A stretch of DNA of 64,000 bases, taken from contig CAWCYG010000005.1 in NCBI GenBank assembly GCA_963799815.1, positions 191,271 through 255,270 of the forward strand, in the 5' to 3' direction. The notes beneath the pieces were generated by a model. It saw only the letters and a program-made list of their open reading frames with translations, ran no database searches and was not told the origin of the DNA. Source of the DNA: JBDTSW01 sp963799815. Its GTDB lineage: Bacteria; Actinomycetota; Thermoleophilia; Solirubrobacterales; 70-9. Shown here piece after piece: positions 15,538-24,357 of this stretch. The position numbers and the translations under genes were made by a program. Position 1 is the first letter of the stretch; every line of letters starts with the position of its first letter.

Positions 15538-16959
15538 TCACCGGCGCCCTTCGAGCAGCTCCTCCAGCACCTCCAGCAGGAGGTCGACGTCGGCCTCCGT
15601 CGTCTGCCAGTTGACGATCGCGGGGCGGAAGGCGACGCGGCCGTCGTAGACGGTCGTGCCCGCGAACACGCGACCGTCCTCGAGCAGGGCGGTCCCCAGC
15701 TCGGTGTTTAGGCGGTCGAGCCGGTCCTCCCCCACCCCCTCCGGCCGCGCGCGAAAGCAGACGATGTTGAGCTGTACCTCCGCGAGGCGCTCGAAGTTCG
15801 CGGAGGCGTCGACGCGCTCGCCGAGGCGGCGGGCGAGGCGCAGGTGTCGCTCCACCATCGCGCGGTGCCCCTCGCGCCCGTACGCTCGGAGCGTCGCCCA
15901 AACGGCGAGTCCGCGGGCCCGGCGGGAGTTCTCTGGCGTCAGGAATCCCCGGTTCGGACGAGGATCGTCTGCGGTAGGCAGATAGGGCGCCCCGATGTTG
16001 AAGGCGCCCGCCAGAAGCTTCGGGTCGCGGACGAAGGCAAAGCCACAGTCGTAGGGAACGTTCAGCCACTTGTGCGCGTCAGCGGCGATCGAGTCCGCCT
16101 GCTCGACGCCGTCGGTGAGATGCCGGCTCTCCGGGGCGATGCGCGCGAAGAGCCCGAAGGCGCCATCAACGTGAAGCCACGAGTCATGCGCGGCAGCGAG
16201 CTCGGCCATCTCGGCGATCGGGTCGAACAGGCCCGCGTTGACCTCACCGGCGTTGGCGATCACGATCGCTCCGTTCGAGGCGGAGTCCAACTCGCGCTCG
16301 AGCGCGTCGAGATCGATGCTGCCGATGGCGTCTGTGGCGAGCCTTCGAACCTGCCCGCGCCCGATCCCGAGCATGCCCAGAGCCTGCACGGCACTTGGAT
16401 GGACGATCCCGCTCGTGAGGACGGCCGGCGCAGGCACCGTCGACATCCCGGTCTCGTCGACGTCCACGCCGTGCCGCTCGCCATGGCGGCGCCTGGCCGC
16501 CGCGAGCCCGACGAAGTTCGCCATCGTCGCGCCCGTGACGAGGACGCCGGTCATCTCCTCGGGAAGCTCGAACAGCTCCCGGAGCCACGCCGTCGAGACC
16601 ACCTCCAGATGCGTGGCGAGCGGCGAAGCCGCCCATGCGAAGCCGGACTGGTCGTAGGCAGAGGTGAGCCAGTCGGCCGCCAGCGCCGCGGGAGTACCTC
16701 CGCCGGTGACGAAGTGAAAGAAATGCGGCCCGCCGGAGCGCGTGGCGCTCTCTGAGCCGTGCTGCGCCAGCTCGGAGATCGCGGCGAGCGCGCCATCACC
16801 TCGCTCCGGCAACGGACCGTGCCAGCCCGCGAGCGAGTCCGTAGCGCCGCGCCGCAGGACGGGATCGTCGGGAAGCGTCTCCACATAGGAGATCGCCTCG
16901 CGCGCGGCGAGGTCGAGAGCTTCCGCCAGCTGACCTCGGAGCTCGAGCGGGTCCGTCAT
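15538..16959 (-). CDS. PLP-dependent group II amino acid decarboxylase
   Basis: 473 residues. The PLP lysine is K297 in IAADAHKWLNVPYDCG, and the Asp that pairs with the pyridine nitrogen is in HVDGAFGLFA. The N-terminal segment SGGPHFFHFVTGGGTPAALA and TGATMANFVGLAAARRR follow the aromatic-L-amino-acid / glutamate decarboxylase pattern. Substrate choice (aromatic amino acid, glutamate, aspartate or cysteine sulfinate) cannot be fixed without modelling the active site. It precedes the TauE-like exporter in the same direction. Confidence 0.87.
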   Translation of the reverse strand: MTDPLELRGQLAEALDLAAREAISYVETLPDDPVLRRGATDSLAGWHGPLPERGDGALAAISELAQHGSESATRSGGPHFFHFVTGGGTPAALAADWLTSAYDQSGFAWAASPLATHLEVVSTAWLRELFELPEEMTGVLVTGATMANFVGLAAARRRHGERHGVDVDETGMSTVPAPAVLTSGIVHPSAVQALGMLGIGRGQVRRLATDAIGSIDLDALERELDSASNGAIVIANAGEVNAGLFDPIAEMAELAAAHDSWLHVDGAFGLFARIAPESRHLTDGVEQADSIAADAHKWLNVPYDCGFAFVRDPKLLAGAFNIGAPYLPTADDPRPNRGFLTPENSRRARGLAVWATLRAYGREGHRAMVERHLRLARRLGERVDASANFERLAEVQLNIVCFRARPEGVGEDRLDRLNTELGTALLEDGRVFAGTTVYDGRVAFRPAIVNWQTTEADVDLLLEVLEELLEGRR

Positions 16960-16976
16960 CAGCAGGGCGGGTCCCG

Positions 16977-17420
16977 CTACGAAGCGCCCACCGCTTCGCG
17001 GATCTCCGCGATCGCGGCCCGCTCGGCATCGCTGACGGCATCAGCGTCACCCTCGGCCTTGGCCTCACCGACGTGCTCGGCGACGGTCACAACAAACCCG
17101 CGGTAATCGTCGACCTCGTCGCGGGCGGCTCGTTCCTCGAGCAGCGAGATCGCCTCGCGGAGCTTCCCGAGGCTATGCGCCTTCAGCTCCTCGGCCGAAC
17201 CGTGGCGGCTGCGATCGACCTCCGGCTTGGCGGCGACGATCTCGTCGAGCAGCTCGCTGTCGCCGTGCTGCTTGCGCGCTTCGGTATAGGTCTTCGCGAT
17301 CGAGAAGGCCTCCCGGAACGTCCCTCCGCGCTGCGCCGTCGAGACCACGAGCCCGGCGCCCGGGGGGCCTTCCAGGATCAGGTCCCACTCCTCTTCCGTG
17401 AAGTCCGCCTTGCCCGTCAT
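16977..17420 (-). CDS. Conserved helical protein of unknown function
   Basis: 147 residues from ATG 17420 (an upstream ATG at 17435 is possible). Acidic and helical, opening with TGKADFTEEEWDLILEGPPG, a short motif I have seen only in uncharacterised actinobacterial proteins. No cysteine, signal peptide or membrane helix. It ends 17 bases before the decarboxylase start on the same strand, so it may be the first gene of that unit. Divergent from the ABC exporter. Function unknown. Confidence 0.6.
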   Translation of the reverse strand: MTGKADFTEEEWDLILEGPPGAGLVVSTAQRGGTFREAFSIAKTYTEARKQHGDSELLDEIVAAKPEVDRSRHGSAEELKAHSLGKLREAISLLEERAARDEVDDYRGFVVTVAEHVGEAKAEGDADAVSDAERAAIAEIREAVGAS

Positions 17421-17489
17421 CCTGCTCTCCTTCATCTAGGGGACATCCCCAATTGCATCGCAGCTCGGGGACCGGCACGATGGCAGACC

Positions 17490-18251
17490 ATGAGCACGAA
17501 GGAGAGCCAGGTGAGTGTTTCAACCCCGATCGTCGCAGCCACCGACATCACCCGCGTCTTCGGCGAGGGTGACGCCGAGGTCCACGCCCTCGACGGCATT
17601 TCGGTGGAGTTCCCGAAGGGTCGCTTCGCGGCGATCATGGGCCCCTCGGGCTCAGGGAAGTCAACCCTCATGCACGTCCTCGCCGGACTCGACCGACCCA
17701 CCTCAGGGACGGTGACGGTGGACGGCGTCGACCTGGGTGCCCTCGACGATGCGAAGCTCACTGAGCTCCGCCGCGACAAGCTTGGCTTCGTCTTTCAGTT
17801 CTTCAACCTGCTGCCCGTGCTCACCGCCGAGGAGAACATCCTCCTGCCGCTGAAGCTGGCCGGCCGCAGCGCGGACCCAGAGCGCGAGCGGGTCCTGGTT
17901 GATGCCGTTGGCCTTGGTGATCGGCTTTCCCATCGGCCCTCGGAGCTATCGGGAGGCCAGCAGCAGCGCGTCGCCATCGCCCGGGCGCTGATGTCAAAGC
18001 CCGCGATCGTGTTCGCCGACGAGCCCACCGGCAACCTGGATTCGAAGTCGAGTGAGGAGGTGCTGGCCCTCCTGCGCCGTGCGGTCGACGAGTTCGGGCA
18101 GACGGTCGCGATGGTGACTCACGACGCGCAAGCGGCTGCCACCGCCGACCGGGTGCTGATGCTCGTGGATGGCAAGATCGTCCGCGACGAGGCCGCGGTC
18201 AGTCCCGAGCAGGTCCACGACCTGATGCGGCAGCCGGCCGAACTCGCCTGA
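17490..18251 (+). CDS. ABC transporter ATPase, MacB/LolD type
   Basis: 253 residues from ATG 17490; GTG 17511, which has AGGAGAG upstream, is an equally good start. Walker A GPSGSGKST, the Q-loop FVFQFFNLLPVLTAEENILL typical of the MacB/LolD group, signature LSGGQQQRVAIARAL, Walker B VFADEPTGNLDSKSS and the switch His VTHD are all intact. It overlaps the permease start by one base (TGATG). Such pairs extrude peptides, lipids or drugs or work on the cell envelope. Confidence 0.92.
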   Translation: MSTKESQVSVSTPIVAATDITRVFGEGDAEVHALDGISVEFPKGRFAAIMGPSGSGKSTLMHVLAGLDRPTSGTVTVDGVDLGALDDAKLTELRRDKLGFVFQFFNLLPVLTAEENILLPLKLAGRSADPERERVLVDAVGLGDRLSHRPSELSGGQQQRVAIARALMSKPAIVFADEPTGNLDSKSSEEVLALLRRAVDEFGQTVAMVTHDAQAAATADRVLMLVDGKIVRDEAAVSPEQVHDLMRQPAELA

Positions 18252-20804
18252 TGGGCGCGGTCGCGCTGCGAAACCTGGGCGCGCGCAAGCTGCGCACCTT
18301 CTTCACCTCGCTGGCGATCGTGCTCGGCGTGATGATGGTCGCGGGGACCTACATCCTCACCGACACGATCGATCGGTCGTTTGAGCAGATCTTCACCGAG
18401 TCGACCGTGGGCGTCGACGCGGTGATCACAACGCGTGAGATCGTCGAGACGGACGACGGCACGCTCCCGCCCTTCGACGCGGCGGTCCTGAAGGACGTCC
18501 GCGCTACCGACGGCGTCGAGGCGGCAGAGGGCGGGATCGCCGATCCTCAGGTGTCGATAGTCGGATCCGACGGCAAACCCCGTGGGGGTGGCGGAGCGCC
18601 GTCCTTTGGTTTCTCCACGACAGAAGACGAGCGCTTTGACCCGCTCGAGTACGTGGAGGGCGGCCCCCCGCAGGCCGACGACGAGGTCGTCATCGACAAG
18701 GCGTCGGCCGACGACGAGGGGTTCGCGGTGGGCGACCAGGTCGAGATCGCCGGCAAGGAGGAGGCGAGCTCCTACGAGCTCGTCGGCGTCGCCACGCTCG
18801 GTGAGGTCGATTCGTTCGGCGGGGCAACCCTGGCATTGCTCACCCTTCCAGAGGCCCAGCGGATCACAGGCAAGCAGGGCCGGTTTGATGCGATCAATGT
18901 CGCCGCCGGCCCCGGCACGACGTCGGAGGTCCTCGCTCGCAACCTCGAAGCATCGGTGCCCGGCTCGGTTCAGGTCGAGACCGGGGCCGAAAACGTCGAG
19001 TCTCAGCAGCAGGATGTCGGCGAGTTCATCGGCTTCCTCAACACCGCCCTTCTCATCTTCGCGGGGGTGGCGCTGTTCGTCGCCGCGTTCCTCATCTTCA
19101 ACACCTTCTCGATCACGGTGGCCCAGCGCACTCGCGAGTTCGCGATGCTTCGGACGCTCGGTGCGAACCGGCGTCAGATCATCGGCTCCGTCGTCGCCGA
19201 GGCCGTCGTGATCGGATTGCTGGCATCGGGGCTCGGACTGCTGGCCGGGATCGGTTTCGCGCCGGCGATCCGGGCGCTCTTCGATGCGCTCGGGATCGAT
19301 CTCCCGTCCACCGGGACTGTGGTCGAAGCGCGCACCGTGATCGTCTCGTTCGTGATCGGCACCGGGATCGCGGTGCTCGCGTCGCTTCTCCCCGCTCTGC
19401 GCGCAACGCGCGTCCCGCCCGTGCAGGGACTCCGAGAAGGAGCAGTCGCTGGAAACCCCAACCGAGCGCACTCGCAAGCAAGTGGCGGGCGTGGTGCTCG
19501 CGGTGATCGGGCTTGCCGCGATGCTCCTCGGCGTTTTCGAGGTGCTCACGCCGGCGGGCGCCTGGCTTGGCGTCGGCACCGCGGGGGTCTTCATCGGAGT
19601 GGCCCTCCTCAGCCCACGGCTCGTCGCGCCGATGGCCTCGGTGGTCGGGAGGCCGCTCGAGCGGGTTCGAGGCATCCCCGGGCGCATCGCCCGCGAGAAC
19701 ACGGTCCGCAACCCGGGCCGGACTGCCGTCACTGCGGCGGCGCTCATGATCGGCGTCGCTCTTGTCTCGTTCGTAACCGTCTTCGCGGCCGGCTTGCGCG
19801 GGTCGATCAACGACGCGATCGACCAGATCATCCGCGGCGACCTCATCGTCGCCCACAGCGACGGCTTCACCGATGTCCCCGTACGAATCGCCGACGACCT
19901 CGCGCAGATCGAGGGAGTCGAGGATGCCTCGGCCCTGCGCTACACGCAGAGCGAGGTCGAGGGTGCTGGCGGCGACTACGTGACCCTGGTTGACCCCGAC
20001 TCGGCCGCGAACGTCCTCGAACTCGATTGGGAGGACGGCTCGCAGGAGACGCTTTCCGGGTTGGGGCCCGCCGACGCCGTGATCGATGACAAGTGGGGGG
20101 CGGATAACGGGATCGCGGTCGGCGATCAGTTCAAGGCGAGGACGGCATCGGGTGAAGAGATCGAGTACAGCGCGATCGGGTCCATCAACGACCAGACGGA
20201 CTTCATCGGCGCCTACGCCGCATCGGATGCGAACGCGGAGGCCTACGGAGAGGGTCGCAACGCGACCAACATCCTCGTCAACTTCACCGATGACGCCGAC
20301 ACCGACGCCGTGCGCGACGAGATCGACGAACTGATCGCAGCGCGCTATCCAACGGCGGAATCGCAGAACCAGGAGGAGCTCAAGGAGGCGATCGCCGCCG
20401 ATCTGAACGTCCTCCTCGGGGTTGTCTACGCCCTTCTCCTCCTGGCGGTCATCGTCTCGCTGTTCGGGATCGTCAACACGCTCGCGCTCTCGATTCACGA
20501 GCGCACCCGCGAGCTGGGCCTGTTGAGAGCGGTCGGCACCTCACGACGTCAGGTCCGCAGGATCGTCCGCTATGAGGCCGTGATCACGGCGTTGATCGGG
20601 GCGGTGCTGGGGATTGTGCTCGGGGTGGTCTTCGCGGTGGTCGTCAGCCGTCCCCTCGCCGACGAAGGGTTCACGCTCTCGATCCCGGTGGCAGCCCTGC
20701 TCGCGATGCTGGTGCTGGCGCTGATCGCAGGCGTCGTCGCGGCGATCGGCCCCGCGCGGCGTGCATCCCGCCTCGACGTCCTCGAGGCACTGGCCTACGA
20801 GTAG
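18251..20804 (+). CDS. FtsX-like ABC permease (frameshifted)
   Basis: About 850 residues once one extra base at 19448 is ignored. Up to there the frame from ATG 18251 reads an N-terminal helix (LRTFFTSLAIVLGVMMVAGT), a large extracellular MacB-type domain and three helices with FAMLRTLGANRRQIIGS. After it, LETPTERTRKQVAGVVLAVI continues in frame 3 with a second copy of the same plan, ending at 20804 with RELGLLRAVGTSRRQVRRIV. Two FtsX repeats of four helices each plus two extracellular domains is the usual single-chain layout. Since the two halves join perfectly when one base is removed, sequence error is more likely than decay. Confidence 0.87.
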
Positions 20805-20846
20805 GGGTCCAAAGGCGGGAATCGGGTAACCGGTCGGTGAGCGATC

Positions 20847-20862
20847 GCCACCGCGCGGTGGC
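20847..20862. promoter_or_regulatory. Short perfect palindrome before a small gene
   Basis: GCCACCGCGCGGTGGC is a perfect 16-base inverted repeat 43 bases after the permease stop and just upstream of the GGGAGG ribosome binding site of the next gene. It may end ABC-exporter transcription or influence translation of the small acidic protein. Confidence 0.35.
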
Positions 20863-20874
20863 ACGGGAGGAACC

Positions 20875-21093
20875 ATGACCGACCACCACGAGTCAGACGA
20901 AGAGCACACGGAGCACCACGGCGAGGACGCCGCCGACAAGCCCGGGGGCGGCGCAAAGCATGCCGACAACCCGGAGCCCGGTCAGGGAACGGGTGAGGGC
21001 GAGGGCGGGCTCGGCACGCAGACCGGCGGCGCCGGTGGCGAGCAGCCCGTCGAGCCCGAGGAGACGGAGTCCTCGCGCAACCTCTCGCGCTAG
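20875..21093 (+). CDS. Small low-complexity acidic protein
   Basis: 72 residues from ATG 20875 with a GGGAGG binding site. The composition is extreme: His/Glu-rich at the start (DHHESDEEHTEHHGEDAAD), then Gly/Pro/Glu. No cysteine, no hydrophobic segment; expected to be disordered. A metal-binding role of the His/Glu stretch is possible but unproven. Coding is supported mainly by the binding site and position after the ABC exporter. Confidence 0.45.
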   Translation: MTDHHESDEEHTEHHGEDAADKPGGGAKHADNPEPGQGTGEGEGGLGTQTGGAGGEQPVEPEETESSRNLSR

Positions 21094-21225
21094 TCACCAG
21101 TCCATAGGCCGGAGCGGTCGCCCAGGCTCCTCGCGTACGAGGTCATCCGCTTCTCGGGCGCACGCGACCGCATGCGTCACGAGCTCGCCGAAGCTCCAGC
21201 CGGCTAGGCGAGACCGGCGGCTTCC

Positions 21226-21888
21226 CTAGCCGCTTGAGAGCTTCGCCAGGCTTCCCACCGTTTGCGGGCTTCCGCGGTCGAGCCTGGCCGCGAGCACCAG
21301 GAACAGCTGGGCCGTGGTGAGAGCGTCGCCGGCCGCCTCGTGTGGCGCATGGACGGGCAGCCCCAACTCGCGCGCGGCTTCGGCGAGGGGCATGTCGCGC
21401 CCGGGTGAGCGCTCGCGCGCATCGAGAACATGGGCGGACAGCGTCGCGGTGCAAAGGATCGGTTCCTGGAGCTTCACACCCACCCGGCGCAGGGCTGGGA
21501 CCAAGAACGCGCGCTCGACCCAGGCTGGGTGCGCGACCAGGATCCGCCCGGTGAGAGCGTCCAGGATCTCGTCCAGCGCCCGTTCTAGCGGCGGCGCGGA
21601 TGCGAGATCGGCGGGCCGGAGGCCGTGGATTCGGATCGTGGTGGCGGTCGGCATGCGCTCCGGCTTCACGATCGCGGTCCGCGTCTCGCCGACGGCGATC
21701 CGGCCATCGTCGACCGGCACGGAGGCGAACGAGATGATCTCGTCGCTGTCGGGATCGAGCCCCGTCATCTCCAGGTCCACGACCGCGTAGCGGGCCTCAC
21801 GCCACGGCGTGTTGGATCCGGGCCGATCGCCTCGGGCGTAGGCCGCTGCCGCCGGGGTCTGAGCTCGGCGAAGACGCAGCCAGCTCAT
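21226..21888 (-). CDS. DnaQ-like 3'-5' exonuclease (DEDDh)
   Basis: 220 residues from ATG 21888. The exonuclease motifs are visible: Exo I YAVVDLEMTGLDPDSDEIIS (D-x-E), Exo II around RILVAHPAWVERAFL, Exo III HEAAGDALTTAQLF with the catalytic His and Asp five residues apart. It overlaps the upstream cNMP-CBS-nucleotidyltransferase gene by four bases. This pair is recurrent in bacteria: the nucleotidyltransferase-like protein and a DnaQ-like nuclease. What nucleic acid or nucleotide they act on is not established. Confidence 0.85.
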   Translation of the reverse strand: MSWLRLRRAQTPAAAAYARGDRPGSNTPWREARYAVVDLEMTGLDPDSDEIISFASVPVDDGRIAVGETRTAIVKPERMPTATTIRIHGLRPADLASAPPLERALDEILDALTGRILVAHPAWVERAFLVPALRRVGVKLQEPILCTATLSAHVLDARERSPGRDMPLAEAARELGLPVHAPHEAAGDALTTAQLFLVLAARLDRGSPQTVGSLAKLSSG

Positions 21889-23717
21889 TCGAAGCGCAGT
21901 TTGTTGGCGAGGTGGCGCTGAACTCCGCTGACCGCGTGAAAGGCGTCGCGCAGGTAGCTGCGGGTAAGTTGGTTGAGCGACTCGGGGTCCAGGTAATCGT
22001 CTGGCCGCTCGCCGCGATGCAGCTGCTCGACCTGATGCTCGAAGCGCAATCGCCAGAAGAGATCGAGAGCCTCGGAAAGGGTCCGTGCCTCGCCGGTGTT
22101 GAGAATTCCGGCGGTGGCGGCGATCCGCAGACGCTCGTGGGTCGAGGTTGCTCTCGCTCCGGCGGCCAGGCTCGCGTAGCGCGCGAGATCGACGATGGGC
22201 AAGAGCCCGCCCCGCTTTAGATCGAGCTCGCCGTGATGCTCGCCGGAATGTTCGACGATGAACCCGCGCAGGAAGCCGGTCGGTGGCTTGCTTGCGAGCG
22301 CCAGTCGCAGCATCAGCTTCCGCAGGGCCGGCCGGTGGCGAAGCTGGCGGAGCTCGTCGAGGACGTCCGGCGTATCGCCGACCCGGTGAACGACGCGCCC
22401 GTCGAGGAGGAGCGAGACCAGGATCAGCGCCTGATGCTGCCGGGGATTGTCGATGGCATCGCGAATGCCCTCGCGCCAGCCCTGCAGCGTGCGGGCGAAC
22501 GAGGCGTCTGCGCCGGTGGCTCCGTGAGTGTCGGGCTCGAAGCCACACGACGCGAGGCCCTTAACGACGGTCTCCGCCAAGGCCGACATGTAGGCCTGCC
22601 CCTCATCGTCACCCGGCTCGCCGTCCCAGACCAGGGCCGAGTCGATGTCCGACGAGGGCACCAGCTCGCGCCGTCCGAGGCTGCCGAGAGCGATCCAGCG
22701 AAACGGCGCAGGAGGCGCGCCGCGGGCTGCGATCTCGAGGTCGATCATTCGATCGGTGAGCGCGTCGGCAACGACCGCGAGGATGGCGCCGACCTGAGCC
22801 GGGGGCACACCCGACTCGTGCAGCGCGATCACGGTTGGAGCAACGCGCGACGCCACGCGCTTTAGGTCCTCGAGGCCGCTCGCGTCGTCGATCGACCGGC
22901 GCAGAGCAAACGGGGTGCCGGCCTCGGCGGCAAGGAGGTCGACGTCACGGATCACGCCCAGGGGCTCGCCGAACGGCGAGACCACGGGCATGTGGCGGAT
23001 CCCCCGCTCGAGCATCTCGAGCATCGCCTCCGCCCCGAGACGGTCGGGCCCGATCGTGACCGCGGGCGCGCTCATAACCTCGCTCACCGGCGCGTCAGGC
23101 GGCAGCCCCGCCGCCACGACGTCGCGCAGATCGTGATCGGTGAGGATCCCCAGCTCCCCATCGTCGATCAGGCGCACGAGGGCGGAGCTGGTGCCCTCGT
23201 CGCCCATGCGCCGGGCGACCTCGCGCACGGATGTCGACGGGTCGCACACGACCGGCTTTCCTCGCAGAATGGTGATGACCGGCTGGCGCGCGAGATCGAG
23301 GCCGTACGGCAACTCGGCGGGATCGGCCTTCGGTCGCTCGAGCAGGCTCCGGGCCACGTAGCGCAGGCCCGCCGGGCGAGCGAGATACGTGACCATCACC
23401 TCCGCCGGGAGGCGGTAACAGAGCGTGTCCTCGCGAGCCCGCGCCTCGAGGCCGGTCGGCAGTCCAGAGAGCATCGATGGGTGCCCGAAGAGCTCCCCTT
23501 CGCCCAGCAGGTCGAGCGTGTGGCCACGGTCAACGAGCTCGACGCCGCCGCGACGGACCACCCATACGTGGCGCATCGGCTCCTCGGCCTGCCGGAAGAT
23601 GACGGTCCCAGCCGTGAAGTACTCGACCTCGACGGTCGAGGCGATCTGCTCCAGCTCCTCGGGCTGGAGGTCCTCAAAGGGCGGGTGCCGCTGGAGGAAC
23701 TCCGCGATGTCGTGCAA
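21885..23717 (-). CDS. cNMP-binding, CBS-pair, DUF294 nucleotidyltransferase-like protein
   Basis: 610 residues with four modules. Residues about 1-125: cyclic nucleotide-binding roll (FTAGTVIFRQAEEPMRHVWV, GEGELFGHPSMLSG). About 150-275: two CBS domains (CDPSTSVREVARRMGDEG; APAVTIGPDRLGAEAMLEML). About 300-430: DUF294 putative nucleotidyltransferase with WIALGSLGRRELVPSSDIDS (the GS-x-GR-x-E ... D-x-D signature). The rest is the DUF294 C-terminal substrate-binding domain. Related to GlnD-like signal enzymes; it probably senses two nucleotides and modifies a partner. The DnaQ-like gene overlaps its stop. Confidence 0.88.
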   Translation of the reverse strand: MHDIAEFLQRHPPFEDLQPEELEQIASTVEVEYFTAGTVIFRQAEEPMRHVWVVRRGGVELVDRGHTLDLLGEGELFGHPSMLSGLPTGLEARAREDTLCYRLPAEVMVTYLARPAGLRYVARSLLERPKADPAELPYGLDLARQPVITILRGKPVVCDPSTSVREVARRMGDEGTSSALVRLIDDGELGILTDHDLRDVVAAGLPPDAPVSEVMSAPAVTIGPDRLGAEAMLEMLERGIRHMPVVSPFGEPLGVIRDVDLLAAEAGTPFALRRSIDDASGLEDLKRVASRVAPTVIALHESGVPPAQVGAILAVVADALTDRMIDLEIAARGAPPAPFRWIALGSLGRRELVPSSDIDSALVWDGEPGDDEGQAYMSALAETVVKGLASCGFEPDTHGATGADASFARTLQGWREGIRDAIDNPRQHQALILVSLLLDGRVVHRVGDTPDVLDELRQLRHRPALRKLMLRLALASKPPTGFLRGFIVEHSGEHHGELDLKRGGLLPIVDLARYASLAAGARATSTHERLRIAATAGILNTGEARTLSEALDLFWRLRFEHQVEQLHRGERPDDYLDPESLNQLTRSYLRDAFHAVSGVQRHLANKLRFE

Positions 23718-23761
23718 GTCTCAACCTCCGTCGTTGCGGGTTAGGTTCCCACCATCGACGC

Positions 23762-24028
23762 ATGAACGAACCCGCGCGCACACGATCCTGTCCGTCCGCG
23801 GGGTTCCCCATCCTTTCCGGCGTGTTCGAGGTTCACATCGAATGCTCGGGCCAGGACTGCGCCGAGGAGCTCGAGATCGTGGTCGACGAGCTCGACGAGC
23901 TCGACGGCCTCTCCTGCGACTGCGGGCATGGCTTCGTCCTGCTCTCCCTCGGCGAGGTCGAGCTGATCTCGCCCGCCACGGCCGATGTCATCGTCCTGCG
24001 GGACGACGACCTTCGTCTCGCCGCCTGA
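23762..24028 (+). CDS. Small Cys-containing protein of unknown function
   Basis: 88 residues from ATG 23762, divergent from the cNMP/CBS gene; no ribosome binding site is seen, so translation may be leaderless. Cysteines in ECSGQDCAEE and LSCDCGHGF could form a four-ligand zinc knuckle. The remainder is acidic beta-strand sequence. I do not recognise a family. Confidence 0.45.
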   Translation: MNEPARTRSCPSAGFPILSGVFEVHIECSGQDCAEELEIVVDELDELDGLSCDCGHGFVLLSLGEVELISPATADVIVLRDDDLRLAA

Positions 24029-24080
24029 CGCTGAATCGCAGCTCTCAAGGGCCAGGCCACCTGGCCGATATAAGGGAGGC

Positions 24081-24338
24081 ATGGAGATGCGCATTGAACG
24101 CGTCGTGCTCGAAACCGAGCAGCACTGGATCGCCGGCGACCTCCACCTCCCGAAGGAGGGCTACCGCAGCCGGCTCTCCGACTATTTGAATCGAAGCGAC
24201 GACCAGTTCGTTCCTCTGTCGAACGTCCAGCTCCGCTCGCTGAATGGCGGCGAACGCTCAGAGACGCGTGACTTTCTCGCCGTCGCGCGCAGCCACGTGA
24301 CGCTCGCCTATCCGGCCGACGAGGACTCGGGCGCCTAG
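24081..24338 (+). CDS. Small conserved protein of unknown function
   Basis: 85 residues from ATG 24081 (AAGGGAGG upstream). Opens with MRIERVVLETEQHWIAGDLH, followed by RLSDYLNRSDDQFVPLSNVQ. This is a short beta-rich domain I know from uncharacterised actinobacterial and chloroflexal proteins, without enzymatic motifs. Convergent with the P5C dehydrogenase gene, with a terminator between. Confidence 0.6.
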   Translation: MEMRIERVVLETEQHWIAGDLHLPKEGYRSRLSDYLNRSDDQFVPLSNVQLRSLNGGERSETRDFLAVARSHVTLAYPADEDSGA

Positions 24339-24353
24339 AGGCGCCTACCTTTT
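24330..24353. terminator. Hairpin terminator between convergent genes
   Basis: GGCGCC-TAGA-GGCGCC (24330-24345) followed by TACCTTTT gives a six-pair GC stem with a short T-run on the plus strand. It covers the stop of the small gene and lies before the end of the proline dehydrogenase operon. Confidence 0.55.
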
Positions 24354-24357
24354 CCGT

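Noticed and set aside
18119..20498. Two long antisense frames opposite the FtsX-like permease
   Set aside because: Composition typical of GC-rich shadow frames; the plus-strand frames have complete FtsX features.
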